Shown here piece after piece: positions 33,715-43,910 of a stretch of DNA of 64,000 nucleotides. Each line of letters starts with the position of its first letter. Position 1 is the stretch's first letter. Origin of the DNA: Isoetes taiwanensis. Lineage: Eukaryota; Streptophyta; Lycopodiopsida; Isoetales; Isoetaceae. Where the stretch lies: positions 477,501 to 541,500 of the forward strand of contig JAJEKV010000234.1 in the NCBI GenBank assembly GCA_021234155.1, given 5' to 3'. Below the pieces are notes generated by a model. The model worked only from the letters and a program-made list of their open reading frames with translations. It was not told the DNA's origin and did no database searches. The position numbers were made by a program, and so were the translations under genes.

Positions 33715-33950
33715 AAACGAGGTCTACCCTGGACTACCACAGTCGTCAGATTCATCGATCCTACAACCCAGATCGTATGTTGGGGCCTGTGAGCATCTCT
33801 CGTTTCGCTTATAGTCATTTATGATTGGAGGCATCTATGATTTTGAAATATGAAATACAATTTCACCTAAGGTTTTGAGGGAATATCGACCCTCTATACG
33901 GCTTTGCCTAAGATTTCAGAATATAAAAGATGGGGGCTCGAACCTCTACA
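33715..33950 (-). mobile_element. Duplicated SINE body, severed from its head by a LINE
   Basis: Second copy of the 431 bp duplication: body and B-box side only, ending at GAACCTCTACA (33950). In the intact copy the next bases are AAAATAACTCAATATC. Here they resume only at about 39345, after the LINE. The LINE therefore landed between the A and B boxes of this SINE. Confidence 0.7.
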
Positions 33951-34013
33951 GCGGGATTATGATCTTTTTGCTATCAATGCTGGCCATTTTCGTCCAGGGG
34001 CCAGTTTGGATAT

Positions 34014-35417
34014 GTGTTTCTAATCTGTTCTGATGAAAACAGACTTCTATTAATGGATGCTATCTTAATGTTCTTGAGTATTATTCTTGTCTCGGTGTAC
34101 AACCAAACAAGCTTCACTTTAAAGGGGGACTTTAATACCATAAATACCCTCCTCACATTTCAACAATGGACTATAACCTACAACTCTGAATGGTTCATCT
34201 TGTTCACTTTACTATCAAACTATTGCATTGCCCATGAATGGGCCATCAGAGGCTTCAAAAGGGTGCCAGTAGCCGATGGCCTGTACTGGGAAGGGGGTAG
34301 AAGGTGTGGAGATAAGTTTGCTTATACTATGGACATTCTAATATACTTAATGGGTCAAATCTTAGAACTATGGTGGTTAAGCCGAAACTTGGAGTTTGTT
34401 GACTCTTGTGATTCTTTGCTTTTAGGGGGGGATGGGCCTCCTCTTATGAAGTTGGTCCCCTGGCCTAGGGTTACTCTAGTTGGGTTGGAGGGTTTCAAGA
34501 AGAGGCTACACCCCCCCTTGCTTGTAAAGATACTCTTCTCAAGAGGTCTACCAACAAATGTTTTATGGCAAATTGGAGACTTCTCTCATTTTTGGGGGCT
34601 AGGTCCTCATATGGGGGGTGAGAGGCCCCCTCCCCCTTTCACACCTTCCCTAAACAGATTGGGAACGGAACGGGGTGTACTATGGCAAATTGGAGATTCC
34701 TCTCACTTTTGGGGACTAGGTCTTTATATGGGGGGTGGGCTCCCTCTCCCTTTCACACTTTCCCCAATTAGATTGGGAATGGTATGGACGAGGGGTAAAT
34801 ACTGGGGGTATGGGGTGACAAATGCCCCTTGGGTTGCCCAGGTTGTGTTAAGGGGGTCCAAAAAGGTTATATGCACCCCCTTGCTTATTAAGCAATTTTT
34901 GCTAGGTCCCTATATAGGGGGCGGGGGGCCTCCTCTTCCTTCCCCACTTCCTCCAAACAGGTTGGAAGTTAATTTGAGGTGGGGTAAATACTATGGGGTA
35001 CAGGGGTTTACAAAGTATGTGTTCCCTCGAGGCTTTCCACTAAGCACATCATGGTGGCTTGGGGGGTTTTGGGTGACTAAGTGGGGTCTCAAATGGAATT
35101 TGTACTTCCCCTTGCAACTAGAGGTTACCTTTTCCATTGGTTTACTCTCTGGAATATTACGATATACTGCAGACTTGGCTCACTCTACTGGTCTTTATCC
35201 TCTGGAGGGGGGTCCTCCCTTGTTGTACTTTCCTAATAAGTTTGGAAAGAGATGGGGGTCGGTGGGTAGCAGCACGATAAAATTCTATCTACCTTCGAAC
35301 TTGTGGCCTAGGTCGGCTTCTATTGATAAAGGTCCTTTATCTGGACCCTGTAATAGGAACACCATACTGACAGATTACTTTTTTAAACAAAATGAAGATT
35401 GTTTCTTGGAACCTTAG
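34014..35417 (+). CDS. Unrecognised W/G/P-rich ORF1 of the LINE
   Basis: A 467-codon frame in the ORF1 position of the LINE, open without stops although ORF2 behind it is damaged. It has none of the usual plant ORF1 marks: no DUF4283-like segment, no CCHC knuckle, no RRM, no coiled coil. The N-terminal 130 residues are mixed and hydrophobic. From about residue 130 it is rich in Trp, Gly, Pro and Leu. VLWQIGDFSHFWGLG and VLWQIGDSSHFWGLG begin two copies of an in-frame 117 bp (39-residue) repeat at 34564 and 34681. Two weaker copies of the GG-x-PPLP...N-R/K-L/F module lie near 34.90 and 35.20 kb. The stop overlaps the ORF2 start by 26 nt, with ORF2 in the +1 frame. It may be a real but novel ORF1 or an expanded repeat that happens to be open. 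Confidence 0.45.
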   Translation: MFLICSDENRLLLMDAILMFLSIILVSVYNQTSFTLKGDFNTINTLLTFQQWTITYNSEWFILFTLLSNYCIAHEWAIRGFKRVPVADGLYWEGGRRCGDKFAYTMDILIYLMGQILELWWLSRNLEFVDSCDSLLLGGDGPPLMKLVPWPRVTLVGLEGFKKRLHPPLLVKILFSRGLPTNVLWQIGDFSHFWGLGPHMGGERPPPPFTPSLNRLGTERGVLWQIGDSSHFWGLGLYMGGGLPLPFTLSPIRLGMVWTRGKYWGYGVTNAPWVAQVVLRGSKKVICTPLLIKQFLLGPYIGGGGPPLPSPLPPNRLEVNLRWGKYYGVQGFTKYVFPRGFPLSTSWWLGGFWVTKWGLKWNLYFPLQLEVTFSIGLLSGILRYTADLAHSTGLYPLEGGPPLLYFPNKFGKRWGSVGSSTIKFYLPSNLWPRSASIDKGPLSGPCNRNTILTDYFFKQNEDCFLEP

Positions 35418-38400
35418 GGGTATAAAAGGTGTTCTCAAACGAGGCAGAGTACTTGCCGCAATTCGTTCCATGAAGGCAGATGTTATTATTATGCAGGAAC
35501 ATAGGCTCCCTGATCTCCAGGCTAGCTCCCTGGGCAAATGGGTTGGCAATAACTATTCCTCCCTTAGTTGTGCAGCCAGTGGGACTAAGGGGGGTACATG
35601 TATACTCTGGAAAGGTCTAGTGCAAAAAACATATTACACTGCAGGCGATGGGCGTTGGTAGGTGGTTACCTTTGAAACTAATAATTGCTATTGGGGTATC
35701 ATCAATGTTTATGCATCTAACAAGCCGGCAGAAAGGGTAACCATGTGGAAGGAGATTGAGTCCTGGATTACCCTCCAGGCCAACATAATAGAAAATTGGA
35801 TCTTAAGAGGAGATTTCAATATGACTGACACATGGGACCAGAAAATAGGTCTACACAGAAACCTATCAACGGAGGAAGACTCCACCTGGAATTCATTACT
35901 TGATAATATTGGATTTGTCTTGATCCCGCCTTCCAATGCTACCTTTTCCTGGTCAAATAAGCAAAAGGGCCAAGACAGAGTTTATTGCCTGTTGGACAGG
36001 TTCTATATGGCCAACAAGACATCTGCTTTTATGGATAGGTGCTATGTTGAGGGTGAGCTAGCGTTCTCTCACTCTGATCATGTTCCCCAAAGCTTAACCC
36101 TGGAAAATATTTCTATTACTAGGATGAGTGGAAACATTCCCTTTAAGTTTAATACATCTTGGCTGGGAAAGGAGGCCTTCTGTAAGCCCTTCAGGAACTT
36201 TGTTTCCTCACTAGCTGGTGTTGATAACCCATATACCATGAAGGGATGGGTTAAGAAGATAGGTCTTGTAAAGAGGTGGGTAAAAGGGTGGGGCAGAAAC
36301 AGAGCTATGGAGTTTAAAAAGGAAAAGGGGGAAGTCTATAATCTTTTGAGAAAGGTCAAACAGGAGCTGCTATTGGATCCGCATAACATGGTAAAACAAA
36401 ATACAGAGGAAATGCTAGAAGGAAAAGCCAAGGCTATAGAGGAGGAGGAGGCCAGAGGGGCGGCAGTTCGTTCCAAAACCAAATGGTATGCTGAACTAGA
36501 CCATGAAAACTCCAAATGCTTCTTTAGGATGGCTGGGGCTAGATTAGCGGAAAATAGTATTCTAATGGTGAAAGATGATAACCTCAATATACTTGAAGAT
36601 CCACAGGAAATTAGGTCCTTTATACGAGGAAGTTTTGGAAAGCAATTTGAAGAAGATCCCTTACCCCCCTCGTTCCATCTTCGACTAGACTCCTGGTTGA
36701 CCAGTGTTGATTGGGGGGAGAAGGTTAATGCTGCTGAAAATAGATCTCTACTCCATAATTTAGAGAAGGATGAGATTTATAAAACTCTATGCTCCCTAGC
36801 CGCCGGAAAATCTCCTGGTCCAGATGGTTTTCCCCCGGAATTCTTTGTTGAATTTTGGGATGTTCTTGGGAATGATTTTACTAAAGCTATCTGTGGTGCT
36901 TGGGCCTCATGCTCTCTACACCCTACTCTTGCAGCAGGTTTTATCATGCTCGATCCCAAGGTTCCCAGGCCTCTTACCTTAAATGAATGGAGACCTATTG
37001 CTCTTACCAATGCCATCTACAAAGTGATTATGAAGATTATTGCCAATCGCTTGAAACCCATACTCAATAGGGTCATTGGGATGGAGCAATCAGCCTTTTT
37101 GCCTGGACAACTATCTTGAAGCAAGGGAAGGGTTGCATTGGTGTCAGGCCTCAAAACAAAAGTGCGTGTTGGTTAAGATGGATTTTAGAAAGGCATATGA
37201 TTCCCTTAGATGGGCAGGATTACGTGCAGTCATGTGTCACATGGGATTTGATGCTCAATTCATCTCCTTAGCTCTAGGGATGAACAATCTAGCCTCAGCC
37301 TCGGTGCTGGTTAATGGGCAACCCTCTGGTCAATTTAACCTCAAAAAAGGTATAAGGCAGGGCTGCCCCCTTGCTCCCTACTTGTTTCTCATCATGGCAA
37401 ACCTCTTAACAAGAATGGTCCACCTCAAGGTGTCAGAGGGGAACTTAGAAGGTTTAACCTTCCCAGGAGATGTGGATAAGCTGACAATCATGCAGTATGC
37501 TGACGACACTTTTATGTTTCTCAGATATGATGACAATAGCTTTCTCTCTTTCCGAGAGATCTTGTTGTCCTTTGAGGTTATTTCCGGTATTGGTCTCAAT
37601 GCCAACAAATGCTCTGTTTTATGGCCTACAGATTGCGACATTGATCCCCGAGCTAGGAGTTTGGGTTTCCCAGTAGTCACTGCCAGGGAATCAGTTAAAC
37701 TGCTTGGACTTCCCTTGGTGTTGGCAGACAGCCTTAAAGGAATCTGGGCCCCTATACTCGATAAATTAAGGAATTACTACTCATCAGTCTTGGTAGCCCA
37801 AAAAGGGGTATATAACCAGGTACAAGTCATTATATGGAAATTTATCTGGGGGGGAATGGCGAAGGTGGCTTGAGGTGAACTCTGTCGCGGCAAAAAAGAT
37901 GGTGGCTTGGGCTGTAAAGATCCCTTCTTACAAGCGCAGGCTCTGACAGCCAAATTTGTTTGGCGTGCTCTACAAGGTGAGTCATCCCCTGCTTTGAGAT
38001 TTGTCTCTTATTGGTTGAAGCAAGGTAAGCTCCTTGGTAAGCCATCTCTCCCCAGAGATGAGGTGGGTGCTCTGTTCTACAACTTCAAGGTGGCCCCTGG
38101 AACATCCCCTGTTATGCGAAAAATTCTTCATGCTTGGTCACAGATGATGCACCTATTCTCTCCTATGGATCCCCCTAAGGATGCTGGGGGATTTAGTTTA
38201 TTTTGGAACACCGAGATCTGGGAGAGGGATGGGCTTCCCTTGGCCCTCTCACACCCTCGCATCTTTGTCAAGTGGAAGGGATGTGGAATAACTCGATTGC
38301 AACATCTCTGGGTTAATGGCAGATGGGTTAACTGGACTACATTCAAGGGGGAAATCGCGAACCCAGGGGAAGGAGACCGTAAAATACTAAAGGAAATCTT

Positions 38401-39085
38401 AAGGAATGTCACTAATCTGACAGGTATCATGGGGTCACAGGAGAATTGGCTATATGAGGGGCAAAATCAGTATAGTGTGAAGATGATATATAGGGATCTG
38501 TGCCAGGAGACCCCCTTGATAGCTGAGATAAGGCTTGGGGTTAGTATGACAGCTACTAAAACCTTACTGTCTAACTCCTAGAAGTCTATCTGTTCTAGGA
38601 AGATTCAGTTTTTCATATGGTTAGCTCTTCAGGGGGGATTAAGTACCAAGGAAAGGTTATTTAACAAAGGTATTACGGGTGATGACAACTGTCCACTGGG
38701 CTGTCAGGTTACTGAATCCATAGCACACCTCTTCTTCTGCCCCAGGATTGCCAAATTTTGGCAATGGGTCTGTCCTATTATTGGCATCATGGTAAGCCAA
38801 CTGGTCTGGCCAGGTCTGCTCCTCACCACGGATCACAGTTGCATTGATGCCTCTCTGGTGAATCTGGCACTTTGGGTGATCTGGAAGCATCGTTGTGATG
38901 TGGCTTTAGGTGGTCAGGGGATCTCCATGGAGAAGCTAAATTTTTTTTTCAATATGGAGGTGGCTCTTATGGCTCTGTCTCATCATAAGAAGAAAGGCTC
39001 GCAATACAACAAGGGACTGGATAAAGTAGGGACCTTGGTAGGGTTCTATTCATACTTTAGGTGTCATTGGGTTGATAACGCGTAA
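35392..39085 (+). pseudogene. LINE ORF2: endonuclease + reverse transcriptase + zf-RVT
   Basis: Encodes the L1 replication protein that nicks target DNA and primes reverse transcription there. The endonuclease starts MKIVSWNLRGIKG, with RGDFNM near 35.81 kb and SHSDHVP near 36.07 kb. RT motifs are VKMDFRKAYDSL (near 37.17 kb), GIRQGCPLAPYLF (near 37.35 kb) and QYADDTFMF (near 37.50 kb), all catalytic Asp present. The zf-RVT CPLGC...H...C is near 38.70 kb, and the C-terminal WVIWKHR near 38.88 kb. Lesions are few: TAG at 35659-35661, a small deletion/frameshift at about 37110 (SAFLPG joined to LDNYLEA), TGA at 37871-37873 where relatives have Trp, and TAG at 38579-38581. Start chosen at 35392 because the SWNxRG motif follows at once. 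Confidence 0.9.
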
Positions 39086-39344
39086 GTAAGAACTATTGGT
39101 AATGAAGTGGATCCTGTACCGGTATGGAGCTGGCTCTCTCTATAGTACCCACTCTTAGGTGAAGAAAGTGGATTCTCCTTATAGTACCCTTTAAGTGGGG
39201 AAGACGAGCAGATGCCCTCTGTAGTGCTTGTACTAGGACTTCCACATCGTCTGTATCTCCCTTGTAGGGGAGCTCTATTGTACATACTTTCTTAATTTTA
39301 ATATAAGTATATATCTTACCCTCAAAAAAAAAATAATAATAATA

Positions 39345-39538
39345 ATTCAATATCCTAATAAGACTACTTTAACCAATATACCCAGTGAGCTAATGTGATT
39401 ATTTTTTTATCTTGAATCTATGTTTTTCTTTTTATAACAACCCATTCAATTGTTTTAGGGATATATGGTCTATGGTTTCAAGAATTGTTATTTTTTACAT
39501 CCATAACAAATCCCCCTGGAACCCATTGTTATTTTACT
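39345..39538. repeat. SINE head and flank, right part of the split duplication
   Basis: TTCAATATCCTAATAAGAC through the A-box region (CCCAGTGAGCTA, about 39381-39392), then the same flank as 33.56-33.70 kb (CAACCCATTCAATTG, GATATATGG...TTTCA). Similarity to the first copy ends at TTATTTTA near 39535. Confidence 0.7.
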
Positions 39539-39858
39539 ACATATTGGGATCCAATACAAAAACGCAGCAGGCATATTGTTGCCCGGGTTCAACAAGATCT
39601 TTGTCCAATGGGATGTGGAGCCTCAGAGGAAATAGACCATCTCCCCTTTTTCTTTTCTTTTTTTAATAGATGATTTTTGGAGAGGGATTTGTGCAATTAT
39701 TGGGTTAACTGCCATGGCCGGTCAAACTAATCAACATAAGTGCAGATACTATTAAACTCACATAAAATAATATTTTCTTGTGGTGTATTTGGAAACGCTG
39801 TTGTGGTGTATCTCAAGAAGTAATAAGAATAAAAAAACACCTTCAGCTGGAGGTAGCC
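39539..39858 (+). pseudogene. L1-family ORF2 C-terminal fragment, left half
   Basis: Translates to LCPMGCGASEEIDHL, the zf-RVT knuckle (compare CPLGCQVTESIAHLFFC in the LINE upstream). Further on, LWCIWKRCCGVSQEVIRIKK ends LEVA at 39858. The reading continues on the far side of the hAT element at 41010. Confidence 0.7.
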
Positions 39859-41009
39859 CAGGGTTGTTTTCGTACGCGTACGTAACCATTCTGGGCGTAC
39901 TGTACCTTTGCTTGTGTACAGTACGTCTCGTACATTAAAAAAATAAGGCCAAAACATTTTTTTTTAAGGGTTTAGACCTTACCCTAAATATTTTTTTCCC
40001 TCTCTCATTGCTCGCGACCTAATAGCCGCAACCTGAAGTCGCAGGTGCTTAGAAAGCGGAGGAGCAGCTGGTTATCATGGTAGAAGAGCAGTTTAAGGTA
40101 GAAGGGGCAAGCTTTTCTCGCATTCTGGAAGGATTAGCGGTCTATAAGAGTTTGTAGAAGAGGTAAATGAAATGTTTGTTTGATTTTCTTTCATTCCTTT
40201 ATGTTTTCTAACTGAGATCAGCCTGTGCAGATTCCTGGGCATGCCATATTAGCAGGTAAGATTGTTTCTACCTCCCTTTTTTTATTTGTTTTCTTGCATC
40301 CATCTAAAATCAGCTTGTACAGCCTCCGAGACATCTCTTTCTTGCATTCTGGGCGGATTGGCGGCCTATAGGAGCTTGAGGAAGAGGTAAACGAAAGTTT
40401 GCTTGCTTATCTTTCATCCATTTATGTTTTCTGACTGAAACCATTCTGTGTAGACTCTTGGATATGCCATATTGGCAAATAAGATTGTTTTTATCTCCCC
40501 TCTCCCCTTTTTTTTCCTTCTTGCATCCATCTGAAATCGGCATGTACAGCCTCCTAAACGTCTTCTTTTTTGCATTCTGGACAGATTGGCGGACTATAAG
40601 AGCTTGAGGAAGAGTAAATGGATGTTTGCTTGCTTTTTTTTCATCCATTTGTGTTTCTTTCTTGACAGAGATCGGCCATGCCTACTATTATGATAATTTT
40701 TTTGGAAAACTTATTATCTTTTGTGCTCATCTAACACTGCTTTGTATTCACAATGATGCGATTTACAAACAATTTAGTGTTTATTTAGTGTTACGATCAT
40801 ACGAAAAAACTAAAAATACAATAAATTTTGTATGAATGTACTACTGTACGTACACAACGTACTCTACGTACTTTACGTACGATACGCCAAATAAGACAAC
40901 TGATAACAAACGTACATAAAGTACGTAAAACCTCCAAGGTACGAATAACGTATAGTACGTAAGAAGACGTACGGTACCCGAACGGTACACTATGTACGTG
41001 ACTACACTG
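39859..41009. mobile_element. Non-autonomous hAT element, 1151 bp, 8 bp target duplication
   Basis: AGGTAGCC occurs on both sides (39851-39858 and 41010-41017) and the interrupted LINE reading frame rejoins across it (LEVA / EVALM). Termini start CAG: left CAGGGTTGTTTTCGTAC, right (minus) CAGTGTAGTCACGTAC. An 8 bp duplication and CAGNG ends are the hAT hallmark. Both subterminal regions are packed with GTAC: seven copies in about 63 bp on the left and fourteen in about 166 bp on the right. No transposase is encoded, so it would depend on an autonomous relative. The interior is a triplicated gene-like fragment. Confidence 0.85.
40030..40670 (+). repeat. Triplicated ~226 bp exon-like fragment inside the hAT element
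   Basis: CATTCTGG..GGATT.GCGG..TATA.GAG marks three units at 40121, 40345 and 40573 (periods 224 and 228). The first unit looks coding: ATG at 40078 opens MVEEQFKVEGASFSRILEGL and runs into AGAG/GTAAATG, a good 5' splice site. A second exon-like piece (GGCATGCCATATTAGCAG/GTAAGA) follows. The later units keep the splice-like GTAAA but lose the frame. The source gene is not recognised. It looks like a host gene fragment captured by the transposon and then tandemly amplified. Confidence 0.55.
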
Positions 41010-41150
41010 AGGTAGCCCTCATGGTCCTAACTCATCATCAAATTTGGTCGGTAATTACAACAGGAATTTTGATAGAATTGGAAGTATATTGAGATTCTAT
41101 TCATTCTTCAAATGTCATTGAAATATGATCCCTCAAGAAGGATAAATGAG
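41010..41150 (+). pseudogene. L1-family ORF2 C-terminal fragment, right half
   Basis: Continues the frame from 39858: EVALMVLTHHQ then ILRFYSFFKCHW, matching MEVALMALSHHKK and LVGFYSYFRCHW at the ORF2 end of the 34-39 kb LINE. The match fades by about 41.13 kb. Confidence 0.65.
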
Positions 41151-43380
41151 TTATTGCTGGTATTATATTGATAAAGTTGATGTAGTTGGTGATCTTTGTT
41201 TCTTCTTATACGGGTTCTCTCCTCAGCTCCTGCTGCTTGAAAATTGGCTACTAATTCCATATAGTATCTAAGTCTAGAAGAAGAAGGTTAGGCCTATAGT
41301 AATCCAAGGTTGGGGAAGAATGGAACGGCAACTGATTAGTACAAGCATTGGCAATTAGGAGTAGTACCCACCTTGTTACAATTCTTAGTATCTAAGCCAG
41401 AAAGAAGAAGGTTAGGCCTATAGTAATCCAAGTTTAGGGAAGAATGGAGCAGCAGTTGGTTAATACAACCATTGATACTTATGAGTAATACCTACCATGT
41501 GTAGTAGCTCAGGAAGAAACTTTAAACAAATGGTCATGTCCAAAATGAGATTTCATGCTTCTGTGCGTATTACTAGGGCATCCCATCTTGGCATTCCATG
41601 CCCTAACAAGCCACATATTGTGATATTCACTATGGCAAATACAATGATAAAAGGTTTCATACTGCGTTAAGGAATGAAGTTGAAACCTCGTAAAACCTAA
41701 TCGTCAAGTAACCTAACTAACTAAATGGCACTGGTCTTTGACAATTACATTTATCTTCTTATCATTATACGAAGATAAATACAATTGTCAAAACTAGATG
41801 GACAGTGCATAAGGAGAGAGGAAAGAGGAAACAAACTAAAAGAGAACAACATCTGGGCATCTCCACTGAAACAAATCACCAGAATACATTGTTGAAGAAT
41901 AAAGGCAGCAAGAACTAAGGGTTAGTGGTGTAGGAGGAAGAGGCAAATAGAAGTTAGGAGCTAACATTGTTGCTAAAGAGACAGGTAGATATAGATCGTA
42001 TGATATTCTGAAGAGAAACTGAAAGGAAGCAAAACTCCAAAGTGCGAGCATATACAAAAAGAATTGCTACTAGGTTATTCTTCTTGAATCATAGGGGTAG
42101 ACAGGTTTCTAAGCACATATCGGATGAAAATGACTAGTGGACATCCAACAATGGCTGTGCAATGAAACATTCATAGTTGTTTCCATTGTGTACATGTTTG
42201 CTCTGCAATTTTTTTCCTTCTATCACCTATCTTTGGAGGATTCCTATTTCGGTTGCTTGTCCCTATTTGTACTTATGATTAAATGGCAGCAGTGAGGCAT
42301 TCAATTAAATAATACAAACAAAGAACATGGAAGTGGCTTCCCAAAAAAAAAAAAAAAAAAAAAAAAACGTGGATAGGCTAGAATTTGAGGAAAGGCTGTA
42401 GGCCCGGTAGGGCTGGTGTGCTAAAAAAAAAACAGAAAACAATAATCATGGTCCTCACATGACCTGAATAAAACAAGATAACATAAGGAAAGAACGTATC
42501 TGGCAGATTTGCTGGAAGAAGATGCAGCTTCCATGTCTGATTCCTTGGTTACACAGGCACTTGCAAATCGAGAATAGGGGTTTGTCGGGCTGGTAAGATC
42601 AGGGGATAGTAAGATCCTCTAAATACCATAAGAGGAAGGAGTAAGCAAGAATACACTAAAGCATGTGGAAATAAGAAGAACCTCACTTTCTTCTTAGACA
42701 ATAGCGGCCTCTGGAGAACTCAAACTGCGTGAAAACTTCGGCGCTGAATGTGTCACGATCCATCGACCAGGCGGCTGTCATATAATTGCGGCGCAGAGGT
42801 GTTCATAAGTCGATCGCCTAGCAGGAACAGAAGAAACAAAGGACGAAGTTCGACAAAACAGAGGAGGATGAATCGGTCGGGGTCGAGGAAGGGGAAGAGA
42901 GTGCAGTTATTTCTGGCTACACCCTCGAACCTCGAAAAAATGCTTCAATAAATGTATGGCACGTGCCTGCCATGTCATGCGTGACATGGGTGTGCGGATT
43001 GCTAACGTGGCCACGTCAGCAGCCGCTGAGGAAATGGCACGTGACCACAAGAATATATTTTATGTTGAAATGTTTTATATATTCAATGGTTTTAATGTTA
43101 TAGTTTTAATATTTTATGATTTTAATGTTATGGTTATATATATGGCTATGATAATTGGTTATCATAATGGTTATGATATTTGGTTATATGGTTATGATAT
43201 ATAGTTATGATAATTGGTTATATGCTCTCAACATATATAAGGCAGTCCCAATTTTTGTTTGATTGTAATATTTTTTCCCCAGCAATAAATTTGGGGGCGA
43301 CACATGGATGACTTCCTACAGCGTCGACACGTGGATGACTTCCTAAAGCATTAAAAAGGAAGGCTAGAAGGCAAGGATGG
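41151..43380. other. No recognisable gene; short repeats and poly(A)
   Basis: A 126 bp tandem (AAGGTTAGGCCTATAGTAATCC at 41284 and 41410). A poly(A) run at about 42342-42366 could end a retroposon covering part of 41.2-42.3 kb. A GC-richer patch at 42.72-42.95 kb could be a gene 5' end on the minus strand, but no continuing exon was found. 43.07-43.22 kb is AT-rich TGGTTATGATAT repeats. Confidence 0.4.
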
Positions 43381-43584
43381 GACCAATTAAAAGGGGAGGC
43401 TACGACAAAAATTAAACAAAGCAATCGATCACAATTCCGTGGCCCCTGCTAATTGTCTCCGCCCCATGCCAAAGTTCGCATTCAATCCCCAATTCTGCGC
43501 CTCTGCTAAAGGTTTGTCTGGCAGTGACATTTACAGTTGAAGCAGGGATACAAACTCGAAGCATTTTGTTGGCTATGGAGGTAG

Positions 43585-43848
43585 ATGCAAAGGCGCATTT
43601 TCTTGGCTGAGGAGGCAGTGGCAGAGGCGCATTTCCTTGGCGGAGGAGGAGCAGCTTCTACAAGCCCATGGCCAAAGTACTTGCGAAATAGATCCGAAGC
43701 TCAGATAAAGTCGAAGCTCAGACAAGCCATAGCTTCTTCGGCTGTCTGTATCTGTATATTTGCTGCATCTTTTGCCTCCTTCAATAGTTCCGGAATGGGT
43801 CTGCAGGGAGTTTTAGCCACCTTCAACGGCAAGGTTAAGCAAGCATAG
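43585..43848 (+). CDS. Hypothetical 87-codon frame
   Basis: Starts MQRRIFLAEEAVAEAHFLGG, with a central hydrophobic segment (AVCICIFAASFASF) that could span a membrane once. The N-terminus reflects a short duplication (AGGCGCATTT..CTTGGC twice). Upstream at 43.47 kb ATGCCAAAGTTCGC opens a short segment ending AAAG/GTTTG, a possible earlier exon. No family recognised. Confidence 0.2.
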   Translation: MQRRIFLAEEAVAEAHFLGGGGAASTSPWPKYLRNRSEAQIKSKLRQAIASSAVCICIFAASFASFNSSGMGLQGVLATFNGKVKQA

Positions 43849-43910
43849 AGCTTGCCATAGAAAATATTTAGGGCGGGCTTGCTCTCCTGTCTGAGGCAGT
43901 GGCTCTGCAT

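Larger units (their letters stand above)
33951..39344 (+). mobile_element. Near-complete L1-like LINE, 5.4 kb
   Basis: Bounded precisely by the split SINE: 5' end at GCGGGATTATG (33951), 3' end in CTCAAAAAAAAAATAATAATAATAA (about 39.32-39.34 kb). It contains a 63 bp 5' leader, an unusual ORF1 (34014-35417), ORF2 (35392-39085) and a 260 bp 3' UTR. No target duplication is evident beyond A/T-rich bases. ORF2 has only three stops and one frameshift, so the insertion is relatively young. Confidence 0.85.
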
